Below are positions 30,367 to 40,632 of a DNA stretch of 64,000 bases, in pieces; the first letter of the stretch is position 1; each line of letters begins with the position of its first letter. The notes beneath the pieces were generated by a model, which did not search any database, was not told the origin of the DNA, and worked only from the letters and a program-made list of their open reading frames with translations. A program made the position numbers and the translations under genes. The stretch lies in NCBI RefSeq assembly GCF_027594825.1, contig NZ_CP088930.1:1178001-1242000 (forward strand). Direction: 5' to 3'. This stretch comes from Serratia liquefaciens. GTDB taxonomy: Bacteria > Pseudomonadota > Gammaproteobacteria > Enterobacterales > Enterobacteriaceae.

Positions 30367-30969
30367 ATGAAATCCCTAGTTTGAAAAATGAAACGCTTTT
30401 TACCTGACAGGGTAACTAAGTTATAGCCGCTGCGTCCCGACTCTGCTGCTCATGAATGTTATTTAAATGTAAATAATGCCACAGACAGTTAACCTACCCC
30501 TGCGCTTACTGATGTCCTGCCGTTTTTAAGACACTCTGCGTTGTCGTTTCACCGCATTTTGCGACTCAGCTCGCATTTTTGCGTTATATGTAACCCTTTC
30601 CCGCCGCAATCTCAACTCTTTTTTCTCTCAACGCGGTTACTTTTCGCTCTTTATAATTTTACATTGTGGAAACATTTAACTTCTTGACGCCGACGTCAAC
30701 CTTAGGTTAACGCCTTGATTATCAATGGCCCTAACCTAAACATCTGCCGATTCCCCATCAAAACCCGGGGTGTAAATACCCGCTGCCGCTTCCCGCAGAA
30801 AGAGCAATTTATTTAACAAAAAGCACACAGCCTACGCGGCGACCGGCCCTTTGGCGCACGGATGCTTAGCAGTAAACAGACTGACGTCATTGAATTTCAA
30901 GGAGGCAAAACGGAAGGTGCAACCCACTCAGGCCCAAACGCAACGTTGAGCCTGAGTCAGGGAGGAGAA
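30367..30969. other. Gene-free region between yejG and bcr with overlapping dyads
   Basis: No convincing coding frame is seen in these 603 bp. Visible structure: a perfect TTGACG / CGTCAA repeat with 4-bp spacer (30684-30699) running straight into AACCTTAGGTT (30698-30708), and a perfect 8-bp hairpin ACTCAGGC / GCCTGAGT (30926-30957) just beyond the bcr stop, without a T-tract. The region should contain the yejG promoter and the bcr transcript end; a small RNA cannot be excluded. Confidence 0.5.
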
Positions 30970-32196
30970 CTACGGCGTGTCCGGCGAGGTTTTATGGCGT
31001 GGCCGGCTGGCGTACAAATAAAACAGCACCGCAACGATGCTGCACAACGCCATCGAAGAGACCATCGGCCAGGCGCTCTTGCCGGGCGCCATCGCCAGTA
31101 TCGCGCCCACCAGCGCACCAATGCTGAAACGTAGCGTACCGGCCAGAGAGGAAGCGGTGCCCGCCATATGCGGGAAATCGTCGAGGATCACCGCCATGGC
31201 GTTTGACGAAATCATGGCGATACAGCCCAAATACACCGCCACGCCCATCACCAGCGCCCAGAAGCCAAGGCCGATGGCGCTAACCGCCAGCAACCATAAC
31301 CCCATAGCCAATTGAACAAACAGGCCCAAACGGAACATTTTGATCGCCCCCAGCCGCCGCACATTGCGGCTATTGACCAGCGTCGTCAGGAACAAAAACA
31401 CAATGTTCAGCGCAAAATAGTAACCAAAATGCTGCGGCGATACGTGATTAAGCTCGATATACACAAATGGCCCGGCGCTGAGGAACGAGAACATGCCGGC
31501 AAACGAGAAGGCGCTGGCCAGCATGTAGCTCAGCACCCGCTTGTGCCGGAACAATGAAGCGAAGTTGCCCAGCGTGGTTCGCAGATGAAATTTCTGCCGT
31601 CGCTCTTTCGGCAGCGTCTCCTTGATAAAGAACGCCACCAGCAACGAACCGATCAGCGCCGCCGCGCCCATGGTCCAGAAAATCGCATGCCAACTGAACC
31701 ACAGCAGCAGCGCACCGCCGATCATCGGCGCCAGCAAAGGTGCGATGGTCATCACCAGGATGACGAACGACATCATGCGTGAGAATTCGTCCTTGGTGAA
31801 CATATCGCGCATCAGGGCGTTAATCACCACGCTCGCCGCCGCCGCCGACAACCCGTGCAGGAAACGCAGGTTGATCAATTGGTCGATCGACTGCGCCATC
31901 GCACAGGCGCCGCCGGCAATCGCGAAGATCAGCGTCCCCCACAGGATCACCGGCTTGCGGCCGATACTGTCTGACATTGGCCCGTAGAACAGCTGCCCCA
32001 AAGCAAAGCCGAGCATATAGGCGCTGAGCGTCATCTGCACGCTGCCCGCCTCGACGCCGAACTGTTTGGCAATCACCGGCATACTGGGCAGGTACATGTC
32101 GATAGCCAACGGCATCAGCATGGAAAGCAGGCCCAGAATAAAAATCAAACCGAGGTGAGATGACCGGTTCTGTTGCACGTTCAACGACTCCTTCAT
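30970..32196 (-). CDS. bcr: Bicyclomycin/multidrug efflux transporter Bcr (MFS)
   Basis: A 12-helix DHA1-family drug/proton antiporter, 408 residues. Bcr-type signatures are visible: [20 protein letters not shown] in helix 1 and [20 protein letters not shown] for motif A, plus [20 protein letters not shown]. It lies 21 bp downstream of rsuA in the same direction, as in E. coli, so the two are probably co-transcribed. Confidence 0.93.
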   Translation of the reverse strand: MKESLNVQQNRSSHLGLIFILGLLSMLMPLAIDMYLPSMPVIAKQFGVEAGSVQMTLSAYMLGFALGQLFYGPMSDSIGRKPVILWGTLIFAIAGGACAMAQSIDQLINLRFLHGLSAAAASVVINALMRDMFTKDEFSRMMSFVILVMTIAPLLAPMIGGALLLWFSWHAIFWTMGAAALIGSLLVAFFIKETLPKERRQKFHLRTTLGNFASLFRHKRVLSYMLASAFSFAGMFSFLSAGPFVYIELNHVSPQHFGYYFALNIVFLFLTTLVNSRNVRRLGAIKMFRLGLFVQLAMGLWLLAVSAIGLGFWALVMGVAVYLGCIAMISSNAMAVILDDFPHMAGTASSLAGTLRFSIGALVGAILAMAPGKSAWPMVSSMALCSIVAVLFYLYASRPRHKTSPDTP

Positions 32197-32217
32197 CAGC
32201 CGTAATGTAGTAATGAA

Positions 32218-32931
32218 TTAATCCTGCAGGTGCGGAGCGCCCACGCTGGCAATCTCTTCTTCGGTCAGCGGACGGTATTCGCCCTCGGCCAAATCCTCAT
32301 CCATCACGATGGCGCCGATACGTTCGCGGTGCAGCTCGATAACCCGGTTTCCGACTGCCGCAAACATACGTTTCACCTGGTGATAACGTCCTTCACTGAT
32401 GGTCAAACGCACCAGGTTGTCTTCTATCTTTTCCAGTTGCGCGGGACGGGTCAGGTCTTTTTCGTTATGCAACTGTACGCCTTCGGCAAAGCGCTGCGCG
32501 GTGTCTTCCGCCAGCGGCTGCTCCAGCGTCACCAGATAGGTTTTCTCACAGTGGTGTTTCGGCGAGGTGATACGGTGCGACCATTGACCGTCGTCGGTCA
32601 TCAACACCAGGCCGGTGGTATCGATGTCCAGGCGACCGGCGGCGTGCAGCTTGTAGGCAACCGGCTCATCGAGGAAATACAGCACCGTCGGATGATCGGG
32701 ATCGTCCGTGGAACACACGTAACCCTGCGGTTTGTTGAGCATAAAGTAGCGCGGGCCCGTGAGCTGCTGCAGCGGGTTGCCGTCAAACGCCACCACCTGC
32801 TCCGGAGCCAGTTTCAGCGCTCCGCTCTTAACCACTTCACCGTCGACGGTGACGCGTTTGGCCCGAAGTTCACGCGCTACCAGCGCACGGCTAACACCTA
32901 ACTGCTGAGATAAAAACTTGTCCAGTCGCAT
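32218..32931 (-). CDS. rsuA: 16S rRNA pseudouridine(516) synthase RsuA
   Basis: A 237-residue RNA-modifying enzyme. An S4 RNA-binding domain ([20 protein letters not shown] onward, 1-60) precedes the RsuA-type catalytic domain, whose [17 protein letters not shown] motif holds the catalytic aspartate. The start at 32931 is the S4 domain start; the open frame to 33099 has no family similarity before it. It is divergent from radD. Confidence 0.94.
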   Translation of the reverse strand: MRLDKFLSQQLGVSRALVARELRAKRVTVDGEVVKSGALKLAPEQVVAFDGNPLQQLTGPRYFMLNKPQGYVCSTDDPDHPTVLYFLDEPVAYKLHAAGRLDIDTTGLVLMTDDGQWSHRITSPKHHCEKTYLVTLEQPLAEDTAQRFAEGVQLHNEKDLTRPAQLEKIEDNLVRLTISEGRYHQVKRMFAAVGNRVIELHRERIGAIVMDEDLAEGEYRPLTEEEIASVGAPHLQD

Positions 32932-32996
32932 TGAATCTGCTTTGCCTGTCGTTGTTATGATCGCATTGATCGTGTTGCTAAAATATGACACCCACC

Positions 32997-33013
32997 GTTG
33001 CACTGAGTGCAAC
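32997..33013. repeat. Perfect 17-bp dyad in the rsuA-radD divergent region
   Basis: GTTGCAC-TGA-GTGCAAC, 66 bp upstream of rsuA. The 309-bp region 32932-33240 holds no gene; it must carry both promoters. The binding factor, if any, is unknown. Confidence 0.4.
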
Positions 33014-33240
33014 AGGGCAGGTTCGAAGAGGGGGGAACAGCGATTACTGTCACACGAGTATAGCGGCGGAAACGGCCCCCTGACAGAGGTAATTTCCACG
33101 CTTCTCGCACCGCGCGCGCTCAGAAGGCATAATAATAGAAATTTTTTAGCCGTCAGGGGAGTAGAATGTCACAGTTTTTGTGGGTTCAGATGTTACAAAA
33201 CCTGTTCCCGATGGCCCTTCTCAACCCACGGCGTTAATTT

Positions 33241-34998
33241 ATGGCCTTTACTCTGCGCCCCTACCAACTGGAAGCGGTCGAAGCCACCATTAAACATTTT
33301 CGTCAGCACCCGCAGCCTGCGCTGATTGTGCTGCCGACCGGCGCCGGGAAAAGCCTGGTGATCGCCGAGTTGGCAAAACGCGCGCGCGGCAGGGTGCTGG
33401 TGTTGGCCCACGTGAAAGAACTGGTGGCGCAAAACCACGCCAAATATCGCGCTTACGGGCTGGAGGCGGACATCTTTGCCGCCGGTCTTCAGCAAAAAGA
33501 CAGCGCCGGCAAGGTGGTATTTGGCAGCGTTCAATCGGTGGCGCGCAATCTGCCGCTGTTCGACGGCGCGTTTTCCCTGCTGATCATCGACGAATGCCAC
33601 CGCATCAGTGACGACGACGAAAGCCAGTACCAACAGATCATTCAGCATCTGCAGAAAACCAATCCGCAGTTGCGGCTGCTGGGCCTGACCGCCACGCCCT
33701 ACCGGCTGGGAAAAGGCTGGATTTATCAGTATCACTATCATGGTTTTACCCGCGGCGATGCCCGCAGCCTGTTCCGCGACTGCATTTATGAGCTGCCGCT
33801 GCGTTACATGATCAAGAACGGCTATTTGGTGCCGCCGGAACGGCTGGACATGCCGATTGTGCAGTATGACTTCAGCCGTCTGGAAGCCAGAAGCAACGGC
33901 CTGTTCAGCGAGGTTGACCTGAACCGCGAACTGAAGCAGCAAAATCGCATCACTCCGCATATCATCAGCCAGATCGTGGAATACGCCGAAACGCGTAAGG
34001 GAGTGATGATTTTCGCCTCCACCGTGGAGCATGCCCGTGAAATTCACGGGCTGTTGCCGTCAGGCGAAGCCGCGTTGGTCAGTGCAGAAACCCCTGCCGC
34101 CGAGCGCGATGCCCTGATTGAAGCGTTCAAACAGCAACAGTTGCGCTATCTGGTCAATGTCGCGGTACTGACCACCGGTTTTGATGCACCGCATGTCGAT
34201 CTGATCGCCATCCTGCGCCCCACCGAATCCGTTAGCCTGTACCAGCAAATCGTCGGACGCGGATTGCGGCTGGCCCCCGGCAAAGAGGATTGCCTGATCC
34301 TCGACTACGCCGGGAATCCGCACGATCTGTTCACGCCGGAAGTGGGGGTCAGCAAGCCACACAGCGACAGCCAGCCGGTGCAGGTATTTTGTCCCGGCTG
34401 CGGCTTCGCCAACCTGTTCTGGGGCAAGTGCACCGAGAATGGCGACATCATCGAACATTACGGCCGCCGCTGTCAGGGTTGGCTGGAGGACGATGAAGGC
34501 CATCGCGAGCAGTGCGATTACCGTTTTCGTTTCAAAAGCTGCCCGCACTGCGGGGCGGAGAACGACATTGCCGCCCGCCGCTGCCATCAGTGTCAGGAGG
34601 TGCTGGTCGATCCCGACGATATGCTGAAGGCGGCGCTGAAGCTGAAAGACGCTCTGGTATTACGCTGTGGCGGCATGGAGCTGCAAAGCGGCCGCGATGA
34701 AAAAGGCGAGTGGCTAAAGGCGACCTATTACGACGAAGACGGCACCAGCACCAGCGAACGTTTTCGATTGCAAACGCCGGCGCAACGCAAAGCCTTCGAC
34801 ATGCTGTTCCTGCGCCCACATCAGCGTGCGCCTGGGGTGCCGTTCGCTTGGCAAAATGCCGCCGACGTGCTGGCCAAGCAAGCGCTGCTGCGTCATCCGG
34901 ATTTTGTTGTGGCACGCAAACGCGGGCAATTCTGGCAGGTACGAGAAAAAGTGTTCGATTATCAAGGACGCTTCCGCCGCGCCAATGAGCTGTACTGA
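33241..34998 (+). CDS. radD: DEAD/DEAH-type DNA repair ATPase RadD (YejH)
   Basis: A 585-residue superfamily-2 helicase-like ATPase involved in DNA damage repair. Motif I is [10 protein letters not shown], motif II IIDECHR, motif [13 protein letters not shown] and motif [15 protein letters not shown]. The C-terminal part has two zinc-binding clusters, [14 protein letters not shown] and CPHCGAEN with CHQC. Length equals E. coli RadD (586). It precedes rplY as in E. coli. Confidence 0.94.
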   Translation: MAFTLRPYQLEAVEATIKHFRQHPQPALIVLPTGAGKSLVIAELAKRARGRVLVLAHVKELVAQNHAKYRAYGLEADIFAAGLQQKDSAGKVVFGSVQSVARNLPLFDGAFSLLIIDECHRISDDDESQYQQIIQHLQKTNPQLRLLGLTATPYRLGKGWIYQYHYHGFTRGDARSLFRDCIYELPLRYMIKNGYLVPPERLDMPIVQYDFSRLEARSNGLFSEVDLNRELKQQNRITPHIISQIVEYAETRKGVMIFASTVEHAREIHGLLPSGEAALVSAETPAAERDALIEAFKQQQLRYLVNVAVLTTGFDAPHVDLIAILRPTESVSLYQQIVGRGLRLAPGKEDCLILDYAGNPHDLFTPEVGVSKPHSDSQPVQVFCPGCGFANLFWGKCTENGDIIEHYGRRCQGWLEDDEGHREQCDYRFRFKSCPHCGAENDIAARRCHQCQEVLVDPDDMLKAALKLKDALVLRCGGMELQSGRDEKGEWLKATYYDEDGTSTSERFRLQTPAQRKAFDMLFLRPHQRAPGVPFAWQNAADVLAKQALLRHPDFVVARKRGQFWQVREKVFDYQGRFRRANELY

Positions 34999-35160
34999 TC
35001 TTTGCCCCTTGCAAATCAGGCAGGTTTCCATTGCCCTGTGGGCGGCTTTCCGTTAAAATGCCGCCCGCTTTGCCTGGGTTCGCCCGGTGCTAAAGCAGGT
35101 TATCGAACTTGCTACTGGGTCGCCTGTAGCAGGGTAAATTTTCTTTTAAGAGAAAAAACA

Positions 35161-35445
35161 ATGTTCACTATCAATGTAGAAGTACGTAAAGACCAGGGTA
35201 AGGGTGCGAGCCGCCGCCTGCGTGTTGCTAACAAATTCCCAGCTATCGTTTACGGTGGCGAAGAAGCTCCAGTTTCCATCGAACTGGACCATGATTCTGT
35301 TAAGAACATGGAATCCAAACCAGAATTCTACAGCGAAGCAGTAACTCTGGTTATCGACGGTAAAGAAACCAAAGTTAAAGTTCAGGCTGTACAGCGTCAC
35401 CCGTTCAAGCCGAAACTGGCTCACATCGACTTCCGTCGCGTTTAA
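35161..35445 (+). CDS. rplY: 50S ribosomal protein L25
   Basis: A 94-residue 5S rRNA-binding protein, the same length as E. coli L25 and without the CTC-type extension. It starts [20 protein letters not shown] after a TTAAGAGAAAAAACA leader. The upstream frame to 35002 is not part of the protein. The leader (35049-35160) contains a TGCTAC / GTAGCA stem around 35109-35130. Confidence 0.96.
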   Translation: MFTINVEVRKDQGKGASRRLRVANKFPAIVYGGEEAPVSIELDHDSVKNMESKPEFYSEAVTLVIDGKETKVKVQAVQRHPFKPKLAHIDFRRV

Positions 35446-35482
35446 TCGCAACGAAATCGAACCTTTCGGGACGCCGAAGTAG

Positions 35483-35508
35483 AAAACGCCGCAATTGCGG
35501 CGTTTTTT
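35483..35508. terminator. Bidirectional terminator between rplY and yejK
   Basis: Palindrome AACGCCGCAATTGCGGCGTT flanked by A and T tracts; it can end both convergent transcripts. Confidence 0.88.
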
Positions 35509-35529
35509 ATTGTCTGCGATCCGGCGAAA

Positions 35530-36540
35530 TTATTTGTTGCCGCCGCCCAAACGACGTAGCAACTGATCGCGCAGGTTCGGCGGCGTGCCTTTAATGGTTA
35601 GCGTGTCGGTCGCCGCATCCCAGAACACGCGCTCTCCCAGCAGCATGGCGTCAAAGTTCATGCTGATGCCGCCGCCGCTACCGGCAAACTTGGTCAACTG
35701 ACGCAGCGTACCGCGATCGGCCGGGAAGCTGTCTTCCAGTTGATAGCCCTGCTCGCTGGAAAACTGCAGAAAATCTTTCTCGCCCACCGGCGCGATCTCT
35801 TTCGACAGCTCCTGCAGCTCGATCTCTTCACCGGCCTGCAACTGTTCGTTGCAATAGCTGTAAACCTGCTGACGCACCGACTGGCGCTCATTTTTGTCCA
35901 GTTGCGCATCGGCGCAATAATCGTCAACCGCCTGCAACAAGCCGCGGTTCTGCGCCTTGGTGTCCAGCCCTTCCGCCGCCGCCAGGAAGTCCATAAAGAA
36001 ATCGGAAACCTTGCGGCCCACACGCCCTCGCAGGAAGGTCAGGTAACGGGTCGATTCCGGATTGGTTTCCCACTCGGTCAGATCGATACGCGCGACGATA
36101 TCGGCGTGGTTGATGTCCAGATAATGGGTGGTGTTGATATCCAACTCTTCGTTGACGCGCGAACTGTTGCGGCTGTTGAGTACCGCAATCAATAAATACT
36201 CCGCCGCCAGATAACGGTACTGCCCAAACAGCACCACGCCCCCTTCGGCAAACGGGTATTTGGCCAATTCATCGCGCAGACGACCGGTCGCCGCACGGCT
36301 GAAAGCCAGAAAGTCTTTGTCTTCCTTGCGGCAGGTGCGCAGCGCTTCCGCCAGCTCACTGCCCTCGTTGAACAGGCCGTAAGCCTTGCTCTTGGCGCTG
36401 TAGACACGATGCAGCTCTTCCATCATCTCTTCCACCGCCGCATTGGTGGGCAGCAAAGTATCGCGCAGCACCACGTCCAGCGTTTGTTCGTCGCGTTTAA
36501 TCAACTGGTGCAGAGCAATCTGGTCGATATCCAGACTCAT
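35530..36540 (-). CDS. yejK: Nucleoid-associated protein YejK (NdpA)
   Basis: A 336-residue cytosolic nucleoid-associated protein (37-kDa NA family), E. coli length 335. It begins [19 protein letters not shown] and contains the family core [18 protein letters not shown]. It is divergent from yejL; the 304-bp gap 36541-36844 contains no further gene. Confidence 0.93.
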   Translation of the reverse strand: MSLDIDQIALHQLIKRDEQTLDVVLRDTLLPTNAAVEEMMEELHRVYSAKSKAYGLFNEGSELAEALRTCRKEDKDFLAFSRAATGRLRDELAKYPFAEGGVVLFGQYRYLAAEYLLIAVLNSRNSSRVNEELDINTTHYLDINHADIVARIDLTEWETNPESTRYLTFLRGRVGRKVSDFFMDFLAAAEGLDTKAQNRGLLQAVDDYCADAQLDKNERQSVRQQVYSYCNEQLQAGEEIELQELSKEIAPVGEKDFLQFSSEQGYQLEDSFPADRGTLRQLTKFAGSGGGISMNFDAMLLGERVFWDAATDTLTIKGTPPNLRDQLLRRLGGGNK

Positions 36541-36844
36541 GGTAAATCCTCCTGTTCTTTTAGCGCGTATTCAAACACTGAAGGCCCCCGCGCTGCAACT
36601 TTAAAGCAGTGCACATCCCGCCAGAGATCTATAAATTCCTACCAACCATAAAGCAGACAAATACCCGAAATCAGCGGTGGATTTCAGGCTGCGCCCCGCA
36701 AGTCGTGCAGAATCATTGATATGGCCCGCAGGCCCCTCTCGCCACGCTAGGGTTTGAAAGACAAAGGGAATCGATAAAAGAGCAGAAAATCACTGTCCTA
36801 TACGGTAAGATATGGGACTTTGTCAGGCTTTGAGCGCAATTTTT

Positions 36845-37072
36845 ATGCCACAATCATCCCGTTACAGTGACGAACACGTCGAACAACTGCTCTCCGAGCT
36901 GGTTAATGTTCTGGAAAAACACCATACTCCCACCGATCTGTCTTTGATGGTGCTGGGCAACATGGTGACTAATTTGATCAATACCAGCGTTGCTCCGGTT
37001 CAGCGGAAGACGCTGGCAAGATCGTTTGCAGAGGCTCTGCAAGCTTCTATTCGTGAAGATAAAGCGCATTAA
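36845..37072 (+). CDS. yejL: UPF0352 family protein YejL
   Basis: A 75-residue protein, the exact length of E. coli YejL, sharing [14 protein letters not shown] and EDKAH. The ATG at 36845 is chosen over the one at 36812 by that alignment. Function is unknown. It is 9 bp upstream of yejM in the same direction. Confidence 0.92.
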   Translation: MPQSSRYSDEHVEQLLSELVNVLEKHHTPTDLSLMVLGNMVTNLINTSVAPVQRKTLARSFAEALQASIREDKAH

Positions 37073-37081
37073 TAAATACTT

Positions 37082-38863
37082 ATGGTGACAAACCGTCAGC
37101 GTTATCGTGAAAAAGTCTCCCAGATGATCAGCTGGGGGCACTGGTTCGCCTTATTCAATATCCTGCTCGCCCTCGGGCTGGGTAGCCGCTACCTGTTTGT
37201 CACTGACTGGCCCTCTTCCCTGTTGGGCCGGGTTTATGCCCTGGTCAGCTTACTGGGGCATTTCAGCTTTATCGTTTTCGCCGGCTACCTGCTGGTTATT
37301 TTCCCGCTCACCTTTGTGGTGATGTCGCAGCGGCTGCTGCGATTTATTTCCGCCGCGCTGGCCACTGCCGGCCTGACGCTGTTGCTGGTCGACAGCGAGG
37401 TCTTTACGCATTTCCACCTTCACCTTAACCCGGTGGTGTGGGAACTGGTGGTCAACCCGGATCAAAGTGAGCTGGCGCGCGACTGGCAGCTGATGTTTAT
37501 CTGCGTGCCGGTGATCTTCCTGGTCGAGATGCTGTTCGGCACCTGGAGCTGGCAAAAGCTGCGCAGCCTGAACCGCCAACGTTTCGGCAAGCCTCTGGCG
37601 GTGCTGTTTATCAGCGCCTTCTTTGCCTCGCACCTGATTTATATTTGGGCCGATGCCAATTTCTATCGCCCGATCACCATGCAGCGGGCGAACCTGCCGC
37701 TGTCGTATCCAATGACAGCGCGTAAATTCCTTGAGAAGCACGGCCTGCTCGATTCGCAAGAATATGAACGTCGGCTGGTGCAGCAAGGGAATCCGGAAGC
37801 CGTTGCGGTGGAGTATCCCCTTAACGACCTGAGCTACGACGACAAAGGCAGCGGTTATAACCTGCTGATGATCGTGGTAGACGGCGTACGCGAACAGGAT
37901 ATGAAGCAGGATATGCCTGCCCTCACCCGCTTCGCCCAGGAAAACATTCGCTTTAGCGATCACTACAGTTCTGGCAATCATGCAGATACCGGCCTGTTTG
38001 GCCTGTTCTACGGCATTTCGCCGAGCTATCTGGACAGCATTCTTGCCGCGCGCAAACCTTCCGCTCTGATCAGTGCGCTAAGCGCCCAGGGTTATCAATT
38101 TGGTTTGTTCTCGTCCGACGGCTTTAACGCCAGCCTGTATCGCCAGGCGCTGTTGACCGATTTCACGCTGCCAGCGCCTGCCCAGCAAAATGATTCGGTG
38201 ACCACACAGCAGTGGCAACGCTGGTTGGCCGATCAAAACAGCAACGCTCCGTGGTTCTCTTACATCAACTTCCGCGGTGCAGAACCGGCAGTCAATGAGA
38301 AAACCCCGGCCCCGGCTGACTTTATTCAGCGCTACCGGGCCGGCGCGCAGGATGTGGATGCGCAGATTGCCCAGGTGCTCAGCACGCTCAAAGAGCGTGG
38401 CGTACTGGATAAAACCGTGGTGGTGATCACCGCAGAACACGGTGTTGAATTTAACGACACCGGTAAAGGTTACTGGGGGGCAGGCCGCAGCTTCAGCCAA
38501 CAGCAGCTGCAGGTGCCGTTGATTATCCACTGGCCGGGTACGCCAGCGCAGACCATCAATAAACTGACCGGTCACAATGACGTAATGCGCACGCTAATGC
38601 AGCGTTTACTGCACGTGAAAACGCCTGCGAAGGACTACTCGCAAGGTGAAGACCTGTTTACGGCCCAGCGCAGAAACAACTGGGTGGCTACCGGCGATAA
38701 CAGCCTGTTGGTGATCACCACGCCAACGCAAACCCTGGTGTTGGACAGCAGTGGCAATTACCGCGCGTACGATAAAAACGACAAAGAGATCAAGGACGAA
38801 AAACCGCAGCTCGCTCTGTTGCTGCAGGTATTGACCGACGTGAAGCGTTTTATCGCCAACTAA
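37082..38863 (+). CDS. yejM: Inner-membrane LPS-regulating protein YejM (PbgA/LapC)
   Basis: A 593-residue protein with five N-terminal transmembrane helices (about 20-190) and a C-terminal periplasmic sulfatase/alkaline-phosphatase-like domain. It senses periplasmic LPS and controls LpxC degradation through LapB. The helices end with the conserved IYIWADANFYRPITMQRANL; the domain starts at NLLMIVVDGVREQDM and retains SSGNHADTGLFGLFYGISPS. The family's domain is thought to lack enzyme activity. Confidence 0.94.
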   Translation: MVTNRQRYREKVSQMISWGHWFALFNILLALGLGSRYLFVTDWPSSLLGRVYALVSLLGHFSFIVFAGYLLVIFPLTFVVMSQRLLRFISAALATAGLTLLLVDSEVFTHFHLHLNPVVWELVVNPDQSELARDWQLMFICVPVIFLVEMLFGTWSWQKLRSLNRQRFGKPLAVLFISAFFASHLIYIWADANFYRPITMQRANLPLSYPMTARKFLEKHGLLDSQEYERRLVQQGNPEAVAVEYPLNDLSYDDKGSGYNLLMIVVDGVREQDMKQDMPALTRFAQENIRFSDHYSSGNHADTGLFGLFYGISPSYLDSILAARKPSALISALSAQGYQFGLFSSDGFNASLYRQALLTDFTLPAPAQQNDSVTTQQWQRWLADQNSNAPWFSYINFRGAEPAVNEKTPAPADFIQRYRAGAQDVDAQIAQVLSTLKERGVLDKTVVVITAEHGVEFNDTGKGYWGAGRSFSQQQLQVPLIIHWPGTPAQTINKLTGHNDVMRTLMQRLLHVKTPAKDYSQGEDLFTAQRRNNWVATGDNSLLVITTPTQTLVLDSSGNYRAYDKNDKEIKDEKPQLALLLQVLTDVKRFIAN

Positions 38864-38898
38864 TCGCTTAAAATACAAGCAGTCAGGCGAATTCGCTC

Positions 38899-38926
38899 TT
38901 GCTTTGAAATTGGGAACGGGTAGTAT
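38899..38926 (+). promoter_or_regulatory. Probable promoter of tRNA-Pro
   Basis: TTGCTT (38899-38904) and TAGTAT (38921-38926) spaced by 16 bp, ending 15 bp before the mature tRNA 5' end. A TATTAT three bases later is an alternative -10. Confidence 0.45.
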
Positions 38927-38941
38927 TATTTCCCACAGCGT

Positions 38942-39018
38942 CGGCATGTAGCGCAGCTTGGTAGCGCACCGTCATGGGGTGTCGGGGGTCGGAGGTTCGA
39001 ATCCTCTCATGCCGACCA
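38942..39018 (+). tRNA. proL: tRNA-Pro (anticodon GGG)
   Basis: 77 nt including the encoded CCA. Acceptor arms CGGCATG / CATGCCG pair fully. The anticodon arm CGTCATGGGGTGTCG places GGG at the anticodon. The T arm GGAGGTTCGAATCCTCT is canonical. Identity and position after yejM match E. coli proL. Its 3' end is the attachment site of the adjacent island: the last 19 nt belong to the repeated core and are restored by the element. Confidence 0.95.
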
Positions 39019-39023
39019 AATTA
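39000..39023 (+). repeat. attL core: 24-bp direct repeat, left copy
   Basis: Begins AATCCTCTCATGCCGACCA (end of tRNA-Pro) and continues with AATTA. Identical to 48034-48057. Sequence outside the repeat differs on the outer side of each copy, so the duplication limits are sharp. Confidence 0.93.
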
Positions 39024-39150
39024 TCCCCAACGTTTTGTCTACTGAAGTCCAGACAAGACTATAAAAAACAGAATTAACAGTGGGTTGCGTAGACCTGCTG
39101 TTTTTCTGTTGTCTAGTAAAGTCCACGCTGATACAGTGAAATCCAACATT

Positions 39151-39205
39151 TTTAGGCATATCTTTAGGCATACAATCCATCGTGTCGTCTGAGCCATATG
39201 CCTAA
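39151..39205. repeat. Integrase arm-type repeats, left end
   Basis: TTTAGGCATA occurs at 39151-39160 and again at 39163-39172, with an inverted copy CATATGCCTAA at 39195-39205 running up to the integrase start. A second pair with the shape TGTCTAnTrAAGTCCA lies near 39037 and 39108. Matching copies occur at the right end of the island, as expected for arm-binding sites of a tyrosine recombinase. Confidence 0.6.
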
Positions 39206-39224
39206 CCAGTGATTGGAGAATAAT

Positions 39225-40481
39225 ATGGCGCGTCAGACAAAGCCCCTTAACAACACCGAAGTCAAAAATGCCAAAGCGACTGAACGTGCCACTATTCTGT
39301 ATGACGGGGATGGCTTAGAGCTACTGGTTAAGCCCGGAGGCTCAAAACTCTGGCGATTCCGCTATTACAAACCTTTCACTCGCAAACGCGCAATGATTAG
39401 CTTTGGTGCTTACCCTGCTGTATCCCTCTCTGAGGCTCGTCAACTTCGTGAAGATGCCCGTCTTCTATTGAGCAAAGATATTGATCCGCAGGAGCATAAA
39501 AAAACCGAGCAGTTGCGGCAAAAAAGTGCCACAGAAAGTACCTTTGAAAAGGTTGCAGGAGACTGGTTTAAAACCAAAGAATCAGCGGGGCTGGCAACTC
39601 ATACGTTAAACGATATCTGGCGTTCTATGAGTAAATATGTATTCCCACATATTGGCTCTATGCCCATTGCTAACATCACGGCTCAGCAGTTCATCGGAGC
39701 ATTAGAGCCAACACACGCTGCCGGAAGACTCGAAACGGTTAAACGTCTAAGCCAGCGTATCAATGAAGTTATGGATTACGCTCTTAATTCTGGGCTGGTA
39801 TCTGTAAACCCCGCAGCACGAATCGGGCGAACATTCCATAAACCAAAGGTAAAGCACCGCCCTGCCCTACCTCCAGAGCAACTCCCCCTTTTGATGAAAA
39901 CTCTGGCATTTGCCAGTATCGGACGACAAACTCGCTGTCTTATCGAATGGCAATTACTAACGATGATACGACCTGCCGAAGCGTCAACGATTCGCTGGGA
40001 TGAGATCGACTTTGCCGCAAAACAATGGCGTACCCCTGCTGGTCGCATGAAGATGAAACGTGAGCATATCGTTCCACTTTCTGAGCAAGCTTTGGCTATT
40101 CTGGAAGTGATGAAGCCCATCAGTAAGCACAGAGATTATGTTTTCCCCGGCTACCGGAATCCACTTGAACCTATGAATAGTCAGACAGCAAACATGGCGC
40201 TTAAACGGATGGGCTTCAAAGATCTGTTGGTGGCTCATGGAATGAGAGCTATTGCCTCAACAGTACTTAACGAGAAAGGTTTTCCACCAGACGTGATTGA
40301 AGCTGCTTTAGCTCATATCGATACTAACGAAGTCAGGAGAGCCTATAACAGATCACAGTATCTGGAACAGCGTAGAGAGATGATGATCTGGTGGGGTGAG
40401 TATGTAGAAGCAGCATCCTTTGGAAACTCATCAATCAGTGTTATTGGCAAGTTAACCTCAACAGAAGGATATACCGATTAA
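39225..40481 (+). CDS. Tyrosine recombinase (P4-type integrase) of the proL island
   Basis: A 418-residue integrase. An N-terminal DUF4102-type arm-binding domain (RQTKPLNNTEVKNAK to about 95), a SAM-like core-binding domain (about 105-190), and the catalytic domain. The catalytic set is complete: Arg in MIRPAEAS, Lys in MKMKREHIV, H-x-x-R in HGMRAIAST, a late His in LAHID and the Tyr nucleophile in RRAYNRS. ATG at 39225 follows TTGGAG by 6 bp. It reads away from the tRNA and, with the tRNA terminator displaced, may receive read-through transcription from it. Confidence 0.93.
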   Translation: MARQTKPLNNTEVKNAKATERATILYDGDGLELLVKPGGSKLWRFRYYKPFTRKRAMISFGAYPAVSLSEARQLREDARLLLSKDIDPQEHKKTEQLRQKSATESTFEKVAGDWFKTKESAGLATHTLNDIWRSMSKYVFPHIGSMPIANITAQQFIGALEPTHAAGRLETVKRLSQRINEVMDYALNSGLVSVNPAARIGRTFHKPKVKHRPALPPEQLPLLMKTLAFASIGRQTRCLIEWQLLTMIRPAEASTIRWDEIDFAAKQWRTPAGRMKMKREHIVPLSEQALAILEVMKPISKHRDYVFPGYRNPLEPMNSQTANMALKRMGFKDLLVAHGMRAIASTVLNEKGFPPDVIEAALAHIDTNEVRRAYNRSQYLEQRREMMIWWGEYVEAASFGNSSISVIGKLTSTEGYTD

Positions 40482-40632
40482 AATCTTTAGCTGCTCTCAT
40501 AATTGAGCTTTCTCACAGTTATGAGCAAGATAGTGAACATTTTGCATTTCATTCGCACTAAAAATGATTAGTATGTCTATGTAAGAATTCTGATTTATAG
40601 CTATGTTCAGTAAAATTTTCATAGGATAAAAA

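Noticed and set aside
30862..31134. Possible 90-aa gene upstream of the bcr end
   Set aside because: No family similarity, overlaps bcr antisense and has no clear ribosome site.
36541..36844. Hidden gene between yejK and yejL
   Set aside because: Only short frames without ribosome sites or family similarity; the region is the divergent promoter space.
39151..39205. CRISPR-like short repeats near the integrase
   Set aside because: Repeats are only about 10 bp with irregular spacing and one inverted copy; they fit integrase arm sites.
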